Positions 57,155 through 64,000 of a stretch of 64,000 nt of DNA are shown piece after piece. A model generated the notes under the pieces. That model ran no database searches and was not told the origin of the DNA. It saw only the letters and a program-made list of their open reading frames with translations. Source of the stretch: Thiobacillus sp. 65-29 (GTDB lineage: Bacteria > Pseudomonadota > Gammaproteobacteria > Burkholderiales > Thiobacillaceae); NCBI GenBank assembly GCA_001899775.1, contig MKWN01000023.1:36046-100045 (forward strand), read 5' to 3'. How positions within the stretch are numbered: position 1 is the first letter of the stretch; each line of letters opens with the position of its first letter. The translations under genes were made by a program, and so were the position numbers.

Positions 57155-57972
57155 ACTCGCTGCTTTACGCCAATTCGTCAACGCCTCCCCCCTGTGCAGA
57201 CCAGGCCAGCCACGATGCGCTGCCCGCAGGCCACGGCGGCGGCAATCTTCCAGCAAGGGACGTGCGGGACGGTACGATGATCCTCACCTCCTATGCGCGG
57301 CCACACACGGAATGGCTCACCCTGGGGGGCGTCACCGGCCTGCACGTCCTGGTCGCCTTCTTCCTGCTCAGCAGCGAACCCGCGCCGCGCACGATCATGC
57401 TGGAACGCCCGCTCGTGGTCAGCATGATTGAGGCCCCGCAGCCCGAACCGGCTGTGGAGCCCCCCACACCCCTGCCGGCACGACCGATGCCCCCACAGCC
57501 GACGCGGCCGCCACAACCGACGGTGGTGCCGCCCGTCCTGGCGGTGCCGGAATCGCGGCCAGCCGAGATCGAGGTGGCTCCGACGCCCCCGGAACCCGTG
57601 GTCATGGCACCCATACCACCCCCCATCGCCACGCCAGCCCCGGCGCCGGTTGCACCCGCAGCTGTCGTCACATCTGCGCCACCGACAGTCGAACCACCGC
57701 GCTTCGATGCCGATTATCTGGACAATCCCGCGCCGGCCTACCCGTCCCTGTCCCGCCGTCTGGGCGAACAGGGCGAGGTCCTGCTGCGCGTCCATGTCGA
57801 GGCCAATGGCAGCGCTGCGCGTGTCGAAATCCGCAAGAGCAGTGGCTTCGAGCGGCTGGATCAGGCGGCTGTGAAGGCCGTGCGCACGTGGCGCTTCGCT
57901 CCCGCTCGACAGGGCGGCAATGCAATTGCCGCCTGGGTCGTCGTTCCCATTTCTTTTTCCGTAAGGAGTTGA
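57151..57972 (+). CDS. tonB: TonB energy-transducing protein
   Basis: 273 residues: a cytoplasmic N-terminus, one membrane segment (about 57-74, LTLGGVTGLHVLVAFFL), a proline-rich spacer (about 95-190) and a C-terminal TonB domain (NPAPAYPSLSRRLGEQGEVLLR and AAVKAVRTWRFAPARQGG). Spans the periplasm to power outer-membrane receptors. ATG 57151 overlaps hemP; an internal ATG at 57277 (MILTSYARPHTEW) is a possible alternative and would place the membrane segment more typically near the N-terminus. Confidence 0.92.
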   Translation: MNSLLYANSSTPPPCADQASHDALPAGHGGGNLPARDVRDGTMILTSYARPHTEWLTLGGVTGLHVLVAFFLLSSEPAPRTIMLERPLVVSMIEAPQPEPAVEPPTPLPARPMPPQPTRPPQPTVVPPVLAVPESRPAEIEVAPTPPEPVVMAPIPPPIATPAPAPVAPAAVVTSAPPTVEPPRFDADYLDNPAPAYPSLSRRLGEQGEVLLRVHVEANGSAARVEIRKSSGFERLDQAAVKAVRTWRFAPARQGGNAIAAWVVVPISFSVRS

Positions 57973-57974
57973 GC

Positions 57975-58697
57975 ATGCAACAAGACATGGGCTTTGCCCA
58001 CTTCCTTGGCCACGCCGATGCACTGGGGCAGTTTCTGCTGGTCGTGCTGGTGACGATGTCGGTCGCCACCTGGTATCTCATCGTGGCCAAGTGGATCAAG
58101 CAATGGCGCACGCGGCGCCATGCACGGACCTTTCTCTCGCGCTTCTGGAACGCGACGGACATGAACGAAGTGACGGCTCATCTGCACGAGCAGGGGGTGG
58201 GGGATCCGTTCTCCCATATAACCCACCATGGGCTGCGCGCTGCCGAGCAGCACCACAATCGCAGCAGCCAGCGTCTGGTCGAAGCCGGGTCAGCCGACGA
58301 GTTCCTCACCCGTGCCTTGCGCCGCGCCATCGAGCAGGACACCGCGCGTCTGGAATACGGTCACACCGTGCTCGCCTCGGTCGCCTCGTCAGCCCCTTTC
58401 GTGGGTCTGTTCGGCACCGTCTGGGGTATCTATCACGCGCTGCTCAACATCGGCATGTCGGGCCAGAGTGGGCTGGACCAGGTGGCGGGCCCGGTCGGCG
58501 AAGCACTCATCATGACCGCGCTGGGCCTCGCCGTGGCAATCCCCGCGGTGCTCGCCTACAACGCGTTCACCCGGGCCAACCGTCTGTTGCTGGCCGAGCT
58601 CGACGGCTTCGCCCACGACCTGTTCGGCTTCATGTCCACCGGCATCCGCGCGGAAAACGCGGACGTACGGAAGCAAACCCTGACGAGGGCTGCGTAA
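57975..58697 (+). CDS. exbB: ExbB / MotA-TolQ-ExbB proton channel
   Basis: 240 residues, three predicted membrane helices (about 18-38, 127-150, 172-192). ASVASSAPFVGLFGTVWGIYHAL and GPVGEALIMTALGLAVAIPAVLAYN are the channel-lining helices. It forms the proton-driven motor with ExbD and TonB. An AAGGAG site overlaps the tonB stop. The exbD ATG overlaps its stop by one base (TAATG). Confidence 0.95.
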   Translation: MQQDMGFAHFLGHADALGQFLLVVLVTMSVATWYLIVAKWIKQWRTRRHARTFLSRFWNATDMNEVTAHLHEQGVGDPFSHITHHGLRAAEQHHNRSSQRLVEAGSADEFLTRALRRAIEQDTARLEYGHTVLASVASSAPFVGLFGTVWGIYHALLNIGMSGQSGLDQVAGPVGEALIMTALGLAVAIPAVLAYNAFTRANRLLLAELDGFAHDLFGFMSTGIRAENADVRKQTLTRAA

Positions 58698-59119
58698 TGG
58701 CCTTCGGCGGTTTCTCCCCCAACGCGAGCACCCAACCCGTGGCGGAGATCAACATGATTCCGTTGATCGACGTCATGCTGGTGCTGTTGGTGATCTTCAT
58801 CGTCGCCGCGCCGCTCATGACCCATGCGGTGAAGGTCGAACTGCCACGGGCCGCCAGCCAGGTCGACCCCTCCCCGCAGGAGCCGGTGCGGATCGCGATC
58901 GGCCCGGACGGGGAAATCAGCTGGAACGGCGAGCGGGTGTCGCGCGCCGGGCTCACAGTGCACTTGCGTGAGGCCGCTGCCCGGTCGCCTCAACCGGTAC
59001 TGCACATCCTGGCCGACCAGGCGGGGCCTTACCGCCACATCGCCGAGGTCATGGCGGAAACCAGCCGTCTCGGACTGAGCCGGATCGGTTTCGTCACCGA
59101 TCCGCGGCCACCCCGTTAA
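58697..59119 (+). CDS. exbD: ExbD biopolymer transport protein
   Basis: 140 residues: a cytoplasmic start with INMIPLIDVMLVLLVIFIVAAPL, where the Asp in the membrane segment carries protons, then a periplasmic domain (QPVLHILADQAGPYRHIAEVM). Directly coupled to exbB. Completes the tonB-exbB-exbD motor for the receptor encoded next. Confidence 0.95.
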   Translation: MAFGGFSPNASTQPVAEINMIPLIDVMLVLLVIFIVAAPLMTHAVKVELPRAASQVDPSPQEPVRIAIGPDGEISWNGERVSRAGLTVHLREAAARSPQPVLHILADQAGPYRHIAEVMAETSRLGLSRIGFVTDPRPPR

Positions 59120-59204
59120 CGTTTTCTTATCGCCAGCCAGCCCCCGATGCCAGCCAGCTCTCTCGTACGTCATTCAATGCTGACCAAACAAGAAGGAGTT
59201 GCTG

Positions 59205-61466
59205 ATGTCCCATACCAACAAACAGAGCCGCCCGAACAAGGCGGATAGACCCACCGTTGCCTCGCGCATCAACCCTGGCTCCTCCAGCCCCGCCCTGCTG
59301 CCTCTGAGCGCGTTGATCATGGCCGGCCTGTCGTTGCCGGTCCTGGCCGAGGAGGCATCGCGCGCCACGGGGCGCGAGCAGGTGTTGTCCACCGTCACCG
59401 TCGAGACCGACGCCGAAGCCGAAGCCGCACGGGATGGCTATCGCGCCACCGCCACGCGAGTCGGCAAGACCCTGCAGGATCCGCACGACATCCCGCAGGC
59501 GATCACGACCGTGACCAACAAGATCATGGAGGAACAGCAGGTGGGCAGCCTGCGCGAGGCCCTGCGCAACGTCTCGGGCGTCACGTTCAACGCCGCCGAG
59601 GGTGGACGCTCGGGCGACAACATGATGCTGCGGGGCTTCTACACCTTTGGCGACATCTACCTCGATGGCATCCGCGACACCGCGCAGTACGATCGGGAAA
59701 CCTTCAACCTGGAGCAGGTGGACGTGCTGCGCGGCGCCGGCGCCATGCTCTTCGGCCGGGGCCAGGCCGGCGGCGTTATCAACCAGGTGAGCAAGACCCC
59801 CCTGCTGACAGATCGGCACAAACTCACGCTCAGCGCGGGCAGCAACGGCTATCTGGAAGGTACGGGCGATTTCAACAAGCGTCTGGGGAAAAACACGGCC
59901 CTGCGCGTCAACGTCATGCACCGTGACGAAGACAGCTGGCGCGCGAACCCCAGCACCGGTGCGGAACCGGAGATCCACCGTGAAGGCCTGGCCGTCAGCC
60001 TCGGCCTCGGGATCGCCACGGACGACGAGTTCATTCTGAGCCACGTCGTGACCACCACGGACGACCGGATGGACTACGGCATCAGCTTCGATTCCGGCAC
60101 GCGCCGGCCGGGCACGGTGCTGCCCGCCCACTACTACTGGGGGATCGATGCCAACTTCGACGAGGGCAAGACCAACATCAGCACGGCCACCTATACGCAC
60201 CGTTTTTCTCCGAAGAGCGAGTGGCGCACCCAATTGCGCTATGCCGATTACGAGCGCACCTACTGGGCCACGAAGCCCAATCTGACCACACCCCAGAACC
60301 CTCAGGGCACCGTCGGCGGCAGCGTGACCCGGGCCATGGATTACGAGACGCTCACTCTGCAATCGGACTTCAACAACAAGTTCCGTGCCTGGGGCATGCA
60401 GCACGAATTCCTGACCGGTGTGGAATACCTGCAGGAAGACAGCTTCCGCAAGGGCCTGCAGAACTTCGGCGGCACGACCATCGCCAACCCGCCGGATTAC
60501 CGGCCCAACCAGGTGGCCGTGGCCGGAAACCCCACCAGGTTCAAGTCCGATTCCTACGCCTTCTACGTTCAGGACAGCGTGGAATTCATTCCCCAGTGGA
60601 AGGCCACGCTCGGCCTGCGCCAGGACTGGATGGACGCCGACTATTCCAGTACCACCTCGCCCAGGCTCAAGTACAACGAGATGAGCACCCGGGCCGCCCT
60701 GTCCTACCACCCCAGCGACGAGACCCATTATTACCTGGGCTTTTCCGATTCCTTCAGTCCCACGGCGGACCTGTACCAGCTCACGGTTGCGCCCATGCCG
60801 GCGGAGCGCTCCAAGGTACTGGAGCTGGGCGCCAAATGGCTGTTGCTGGAGGGCGACCTGGCGCTGCGCACCGCGCTTTACCGCGCCGACAAGGAATGGG
60901 AGCGCAACACCGATCTGGAAGCCACCGCCGCCATCCTCACCAAGAAACGCCGCACCGACGGCCTGGAAGTGGAAGCGGCGGGCCGGGTGAACGACGACTG
61001 GGAAGTTTTCGCCGGCCTGGCGCTGATGGATGCCACGATTCTGGAAGTGGCCGAGAACGTGAATGCCACCACCGGTGTCATCACCTCAGCGAACCCCGAC
61101 TACAAAGGCAAACGGGCACGCAATACGCCGAAATACACCTTCAACCTGTGGACCACCTACAAGCTGGGCGGCGGCTGGAAGCTCGGCGGCGGCGTGGAGG
61201 CCAAGGGCGACCGCTATGCCTACAGCCCCAGCGGCGCGGGCGCCATTCCCACCCTGCCGGGGGGCACCGTGTTTCACCCCAACACGGCACCGGCCTACAC
61301 CCGCTGGGACGCCATGCTGGCCTACGAGCAGAAGAGCTGGGCGCTTCGCCTGAACGTGCAGAACCTGTTCGACAAGCTGTATTTCGATTCGGTCTACGAC
61401 AACGGCGCCTTCACCGTACCGGGCACGAAACGCAAGGCGATTCTCACCGGCGAATACAAGTTCTGA
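59205..61466 (+). CDS. TonB-dependent siderophore receptor, catecholate (Fiu)-like
   Basis: 753 residues: a long signal peptide (to about residue 45, VLAEE), a plug domain (about 70-190, IPQAITTVTNKIMEEQ, NVSGVTF, LRGFYTFGDIYLDGIRD, VDVLRGAGAMLFGRGQAGG), then a 22-strand barrel ending in a terminal phenylalanine (LTGEYKF). The plug region is like Fiu and other catecholate receptors; ligand is inferred. The TonB box is probably VLSTVTVE near residue 64. ATG 59205 has an AAGGAG site. An upstream TTG is not needed. Confidence 0.92.
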   Translation: MSHTNKQSRPNKADRPTVASRINPGSSSPALLPLSALIMAGLSLPVLAEEASRATGREQVLSTVTVETDAEAEAARDGYRATATRVGKTLQDPHDIPQAITTVTNKIMEEQQVGSLREALRNVSGVTFNAAEGGRSGDNMMLRGFYTFGDIYLDGIRDTAQYDRETFNLEQVDVLRGAGAMLFGRGQAGGVINQVSKTPLLTDRHKLTLSAGSNGYLEGTGDFNKRLGKNTALRVNVMHRDEDSWRANPSTGAEPEIHREGLAVSLGLGIATDDEFILSHVVTTTDDRMDYGISFDSGTRRPGTVLPAHYYWGIDANFDEGKTNISTATYTHRFSPKSEWRTQLRYADYERTYWATKPNLTTPQNPQGTVGGSVTRAMDYETLTLQSDFNNKFRAWGMQHEFLTGVEYLQEDSFRKGLQNFGGTTIANPPDYRPNQVAVAGNPTRFKSDSYAFYVQDSVEFIPQWKATLGLRQDWMDADYSSTTSPRLKYNEMSTRAALSYHPSDETHYYLGFSDSFSPTADLYQLTVAPMPAERSKVLELGAKWLLLEGDLALRTALYRADKEWERNTDLEATAAILTKKRRTDGLEVEAAGRVNDDWEVFAGLALMDATILEVAENVNATTGVITSANPDYKGKRARNTPKYTFNLWTTYKLGGGWKLGGGVEAKGDRYAYSPSGAGAIPTLPGGTVFHPNTAPAYTRWDAMLAYEQKSWALRLNVQNLFDKLYFDSVYDNGAFTVPGTKRKAILTGEYKF

Positions 61467-61483
61467 GCATAAAGGAGCACGAC

Positions 61484-62611
61484 ATGAACAGAAGACACGC
61501 TTTGGGCACCCTGTCCGGGTTGCTCGCCCTGGCCGCCCTGCCCCGCCTGGCGCTGGCGGATCCGGTTCGGCAGGCCACGGTGGGTGCCGCCTGGCGCGGC
61601 CCGAACAAGAACGACCCCCATTTCGCCGGCGAATTGATCGCCGATTGGGACGCGCAAAAAATCGGCATTCGCTATGCCGTGCCGCTGCCGGGGCGCGCCC
61701 ACGGCGTGCTGGCCGAGCCGGCAGGCGGCTTGCTGGTAACCGCCTACCGCTTCGGCGACTGGGTGCTGCGATGCGACAACCAGGGCAAGATCATGCGGCG
61801 CATCGCCCTCGCAGACGAAGGCAGTCGCCGCCTCTGCGGGCACGCCGTCTATGCCGCGGACCGCTCCGTGCTCTACACCACGGAAACCGACCTCCGCACG
61901 GGCCGGGGCTGGATCACCGCGCGCGACCCTGCCAACCTGAAAAAAATCGGCGAATGGGAGACCCACGGTGAGGATCCTCACCAGGCCGAAGTGGATCACG
62001 ATGGCACGCTTCTGGTCGCGAACGGCGGCGTGCCACGCCGCCCCGAGGACGACAGGAAGCTCAGCCTGGACAACATGGATTCCTCCCTCGTCAGGCTCGA
62101 CGGCCGCGACGGACGCCTGCTGGGCCAGTGGCGGCTTGATGATTCACGCCTCTCGCTGCGGCACATGGCCTGGAGCCGGCCGGCCGGGGACCCGGGGGCG
62201 CTGCTCGGTTTCGCCCTGCAGGCGGAGCACGCGTCCGCCGCGCGGCGCCGCACGGCGCCCGTGCTGGCGGTGTTCGACGGCAAGACGCTGAGCGTACCGA
62301 CGCCGATCGGCGACGGTGTCGGTTACTGCGGCAACATCGCGCCGGCTCATCGTGGCGGCTTCGCCCTCACCAGCACGGCGAACAAGGCCCTGCTCTGGCA
62401 CCCCGGCATCCCGGAAACGATGCAGACCATCGTGGAAATGCCGGAAGCCTACGCCCTCGCCGCCTGGCACGGGCCGGGCAAGGGCGGCGGCGCCCTGGTC
62501 GCCACGGCGGCGGGGCTGTTGCGCTGGCATCCCGAGGCTCAGGCACAGATCCTGCCGTGGCCTCAGCCGATGGCCCTCGACAACCACTGGGTGCTGGTCG
62601 GAGAGGTCTGA
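61484..62611 (+). CDS. DUF1513 periplasmic beta-propeller-like protein
   Basis: 375 residues starting MNRRHALGTLSGLLALAALP, a twin-arginine-like (NRRHAL) or Sec signal, then a DUF1513 repeat domain with VLAEPAGGLLVTAYRFGDWVL, GEDPHQAEVDHDGTLLVANGG and SSLVRLDGRDGRLLGQWRL. DUF1513 genes accompany imelysin, di-haem peroxidase and other iron-uptake genes in several proteobacteria. The function is unknown. It follows the receptor by 17 bases with AAAGGAG ahead of its ATG. Confidence 0.85.
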   Translation: MNRRHALGTLSGLLALAALPRLALADPVRQATVGAAWRGPNKNDPHFAGELIADWDAQKIGIRYAVPLPGRAHGVLAEPAGGLLVTAYRFGDWVLRCDNQGKIMRRIALADEGSRRLCGHAVYAADRSVLYTTETDLRTGRGWITARDPANLKKIGEWETHGEDPHQAEVDHDGTLLVANGGVPRRPEDDRKLSLDNMDSSLVRLDGRDGRLLGQWRLDDSRLSLRHMAWSRPAGDPGALLGFALQAEHASAARRRTAPVLAVFDGKTLSVPTPIGDGVGYCGNIAPAHRGGFALTSTANKALLWHPGIPETMQTIVEMPEAYALAAWHGPGKGGGALVATAAGLLRWHPEAQAQILPWPQPMALDNHWVLVGEV

Positions 62612-62622
62612 GGAACGACAAC

Positions 62623-63621
62623 ATGGAAACGAGAACGATGAAGCCACCGCCCTCGCCGCCGAGCGGCCATTTATGGCGCATCGCACAAGCCGGCGGCCTG
62701 GGTGTCACGCTCCTGCTCATTCTCGGGCTGTTCCGGGCACCTGGCACTGCCCTGCGCCTGCTCTGGGACGTGGCGATTCCCCTGTTGCCCGCCGTGTTCC
62801 TCATCAACCCGAAACTGTGGCGCAACGTCTGTCCGCTGGGTACGCTCAACATGATCGCCTCCAGCCGCCGCAGACCAGGAAAGCTGCCTGACCGGTGGCT
62901 TCCTGCTGCGGGTATAACGGGTATCTTCTTGCTCCTGCTCATGGTGCCGGCACGGCGTTTCCTGTTCAACGAAAACGGCCCGGTCCTGGCCGTCACCATT
63001 CTGGCGGTGGCCTTGCTGGCCCTGTTGTTGGGTGCCATGTTCAGCAGGAAAGCCGGTTTCTGCAATTCGGTCTGCCCGGTGCTCCCCGTCGAGAGATTGT
63101 ATGGGCAAAGCCCCCTGCTGAACCTGGGTAATGCGCATTGCTCCGCCTGCGGTCAATGCGTATCCCGCGGATGTCTGGATGTGGCGCCGGCGAAATCCAT
63201 CCCGCAAATCCTCGGAACTTCACGCCTGTCCCACAATTGGCTGCAGACCGGTTTCGGCGCCTTTGCCGCGAGCTTCCCGGGTTTCGTGCTGGGCTACTAT
63301 CTCACCACCAACGGCCCCCTGGACACGGCTGGCAGTGTCTACTTCACCATTGCCCTCTACACGCTCGCAAGCTACGTGCTGACGCAAATCGTGGTACGCA
63401 CCCTGAATCTGGGTGCAGAGCTGGCGGTGCGGCTCTTGGGCGCGCTGGCGATCGGCCTCTATTATTGGTTCGCGAGCGCCGTCGTCACCGAGCATCTCGG
63501 TCTGCATGACGGTGCAACCGTCACGATCCGCACCCTGGCCTTCGCCCTGATCGCCCTGTGGTTGTGGCGCGGCAGCGGCTCGCCAGCGGATACGCGCCGC
63601 ATTCTGTTGCACTCCAGGTGA
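62623..63621 (+). CDS. NapH-like membrane iron-sulfur protein 2
   Basis: 332 residues, about seven membrane helices. Motifs: WRNVCPLGTLNMIA (single VCP), GFCNSVCPVLPVERL (CxxxCP) and AHCSACGQCVSRGCLDVAP (C-x2-C-x2-C-x4-C), a [4Fe-4S] pattern. It is not a copy of the protein at 55526: cysteine spacing and length differ. As the last gene before a terminator it may bring electrons to periplasmic ferric reduction for the locus; this is inference. ATG 62623 has a GAGGAACG site. Confidence 0.78.
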   Translation: METRTMKPPPSPPSGHLWRIAQAGGLGVTLLLILGLFRAPGTALRLLWDVAIPLLPAVFLINPKLWRNVCPLGTLNMIASSRRRPGKLPDRWLPAAGITGIFLLLLMVPARRFLFNENGPVLAVTILAVALLALLLGAMFSRKAGFCNSVCPVLPVERLYGQSPLLNLGNAHCSACGQCVSRGCLDVAPAKSIPQILGTSRLSHNWLQTGFGAFAASFPGFVLGYYLTTNGPLDTAGSVYFTIALYTLASYVLTQIVVRTLNLGAELAVRLLGALAIGLYYWFASAVVTEHLGLHDGATVTIRTLAFALIALWLWRGSGSPADTRRILLHSR

Positions 63622-63679
63622 TTCACCCAGTAACGCACCGCGAGCCCGGGAGGGAGTCGAGGGCCAGACCCAGACAAGG

Positions 63680-63710
63680 AAAGCCCGTTACCCAGGCAAC
63701 GGGCTTTGTT
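63680..63710 (+). terminator. Intrinsic terminator at the end of the iron locus
   Basis: AAAGCCCGTT-ACCCAGGC-AACGGGCTTT (10-bp stem, 8-base loop) followed by GTT. It is 58 bases after the last gene. From here to 63890 I see no gene. Confidence 0.8.
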
Positions 63711-63890
63711 ACGCAGCGTGGGAACCTTGAAAAACATGAGGTCCACAGCCTTGCCCGTGAGATCGCCCACCCCCCGCGTCTTGTTCCTGGTGGCGTACTC
63801 GCCACCAGACTCCTCTTCTAAAAGGATGCGCTACCCACGACCGGGCCGCAATGGGACGCGATACAACCGCTGTCCCTGAACTTCTCTAAG

Positions 63891-64000
63891 CCTAAAAACC
63901 GCAGTTGGACGCATCCGATGGTGCGCCGGATCGCGTGCCTGCCGCGAAGCAACGACGCCGCAGGCCGGGGCCTGCAAGGAGGCGCGCCAAAGGCAGGTGC
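63891..64000. repeat. Second, internally deleted copy of the pabB-pabC spacer element (runs off the window)
   Basis: 63891-63963 matches 6741-6813 at 67 of 73 positions, starting with CCTAAAAACCGCAGTTGGAC. It then jumps to a block at 63971-64000 that matches 6921-6950, so about 100 bases are missing inside. The right end lies outside the window. Confidence 0.85.

Overview
The window is a GC-rich proteobacterial chromosome segment, most likely from a betaproteobacterium, possibly of the Nitrosomonadales/Thiobacillus type. The evidence is gene order: pilZ-holB-tmk-mltG-pabC next to a full fatty-acid cluster, and gyrA-serC-serA-pheA-hisC-tyrA-aroA-cmk-rpsA-ihfB-lapA-lapB. Protein similarity and a tmRNA with the tag ANDETYALAA agree. 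The genus is inference.

Layout. (1) 1-2.0 kb: end of dnaJ, a secreted GlcG/HbpS-like protein and tcdA. (2) 2.1-14.5 kb, minus strand: one long module running yceD-rpmF-plsX-fabH-fabD-fabG-acpP-fabF-pabB-pabC-mltG-tmk-holB-pilZ, then tatD. It has a near-consensus promoter upstream of yceD and a second promoter plus terminator-like hairpin in front of acpP. pabB and pabC are split by two palindromic repeat elements. (3) 14.6-20.5 kb, plus strand: two-subunit pyruvate carboxylase, a Maf nucleotidase, a small RsmI-family methyltransferase, a GST and a cupin. (4) 20.5-39.5 kb, minus strand except one exported protein: HIT protein, radA, cysM, ugd, pyrF, lapB-lapA, ihfB, rpsA, cmk and the aromatic/serine/histidine genes up to gyrA. 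Most neighbours overlap by 4 bp, indicating translational coupling. (5) 39.6-43.2 kb, plus strand: mtaD-ubiG-gph/mupP-sirB2 and tmRNA.

(6) 43.2-47.3 kb: an accessory insert directly downstream of tmRNA, a classic integration site. It has a RelE/HigB-type toxin-antitoxin pair, a three-gene serine-recombinase cassette (DUF2924, recombinase, HTH protein) and a ParD/ParE pair. (7) 47.5-50.0 kb: a fused SpeD-SpeE polyamine enzyme and a DAHP synthase. (8) 50.1-50.45 kb: a 71-bp-period REP-like array.

(9) 50.5-63.6 kb, plus strand: a large, apparently Fur-regulated iron-acquisition locus. It encodes two HemP-like peptides, a P19/Tp34 periplasmic iron protein, a porin-like protein, a cupredoxin-like protein, a 66-residue unknown, a DUF2325 protein, an FTR1 permease, two NapH-like membrane iron-sulfur proteins, TonB-ExbB-ExbD, a siderophore receptor and a DUF1513 protein. 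It would combine outer-membrane ferri-siderophore uptake with inner-membrane FTR1 import, perhaps with electrons supplied by the membrane iron-sulfur proteins; that coupling is inference and the most novel idea here. A terminator closes the locus, and the window ends inside a second copy of the repeat first seen between pabB and pabC.
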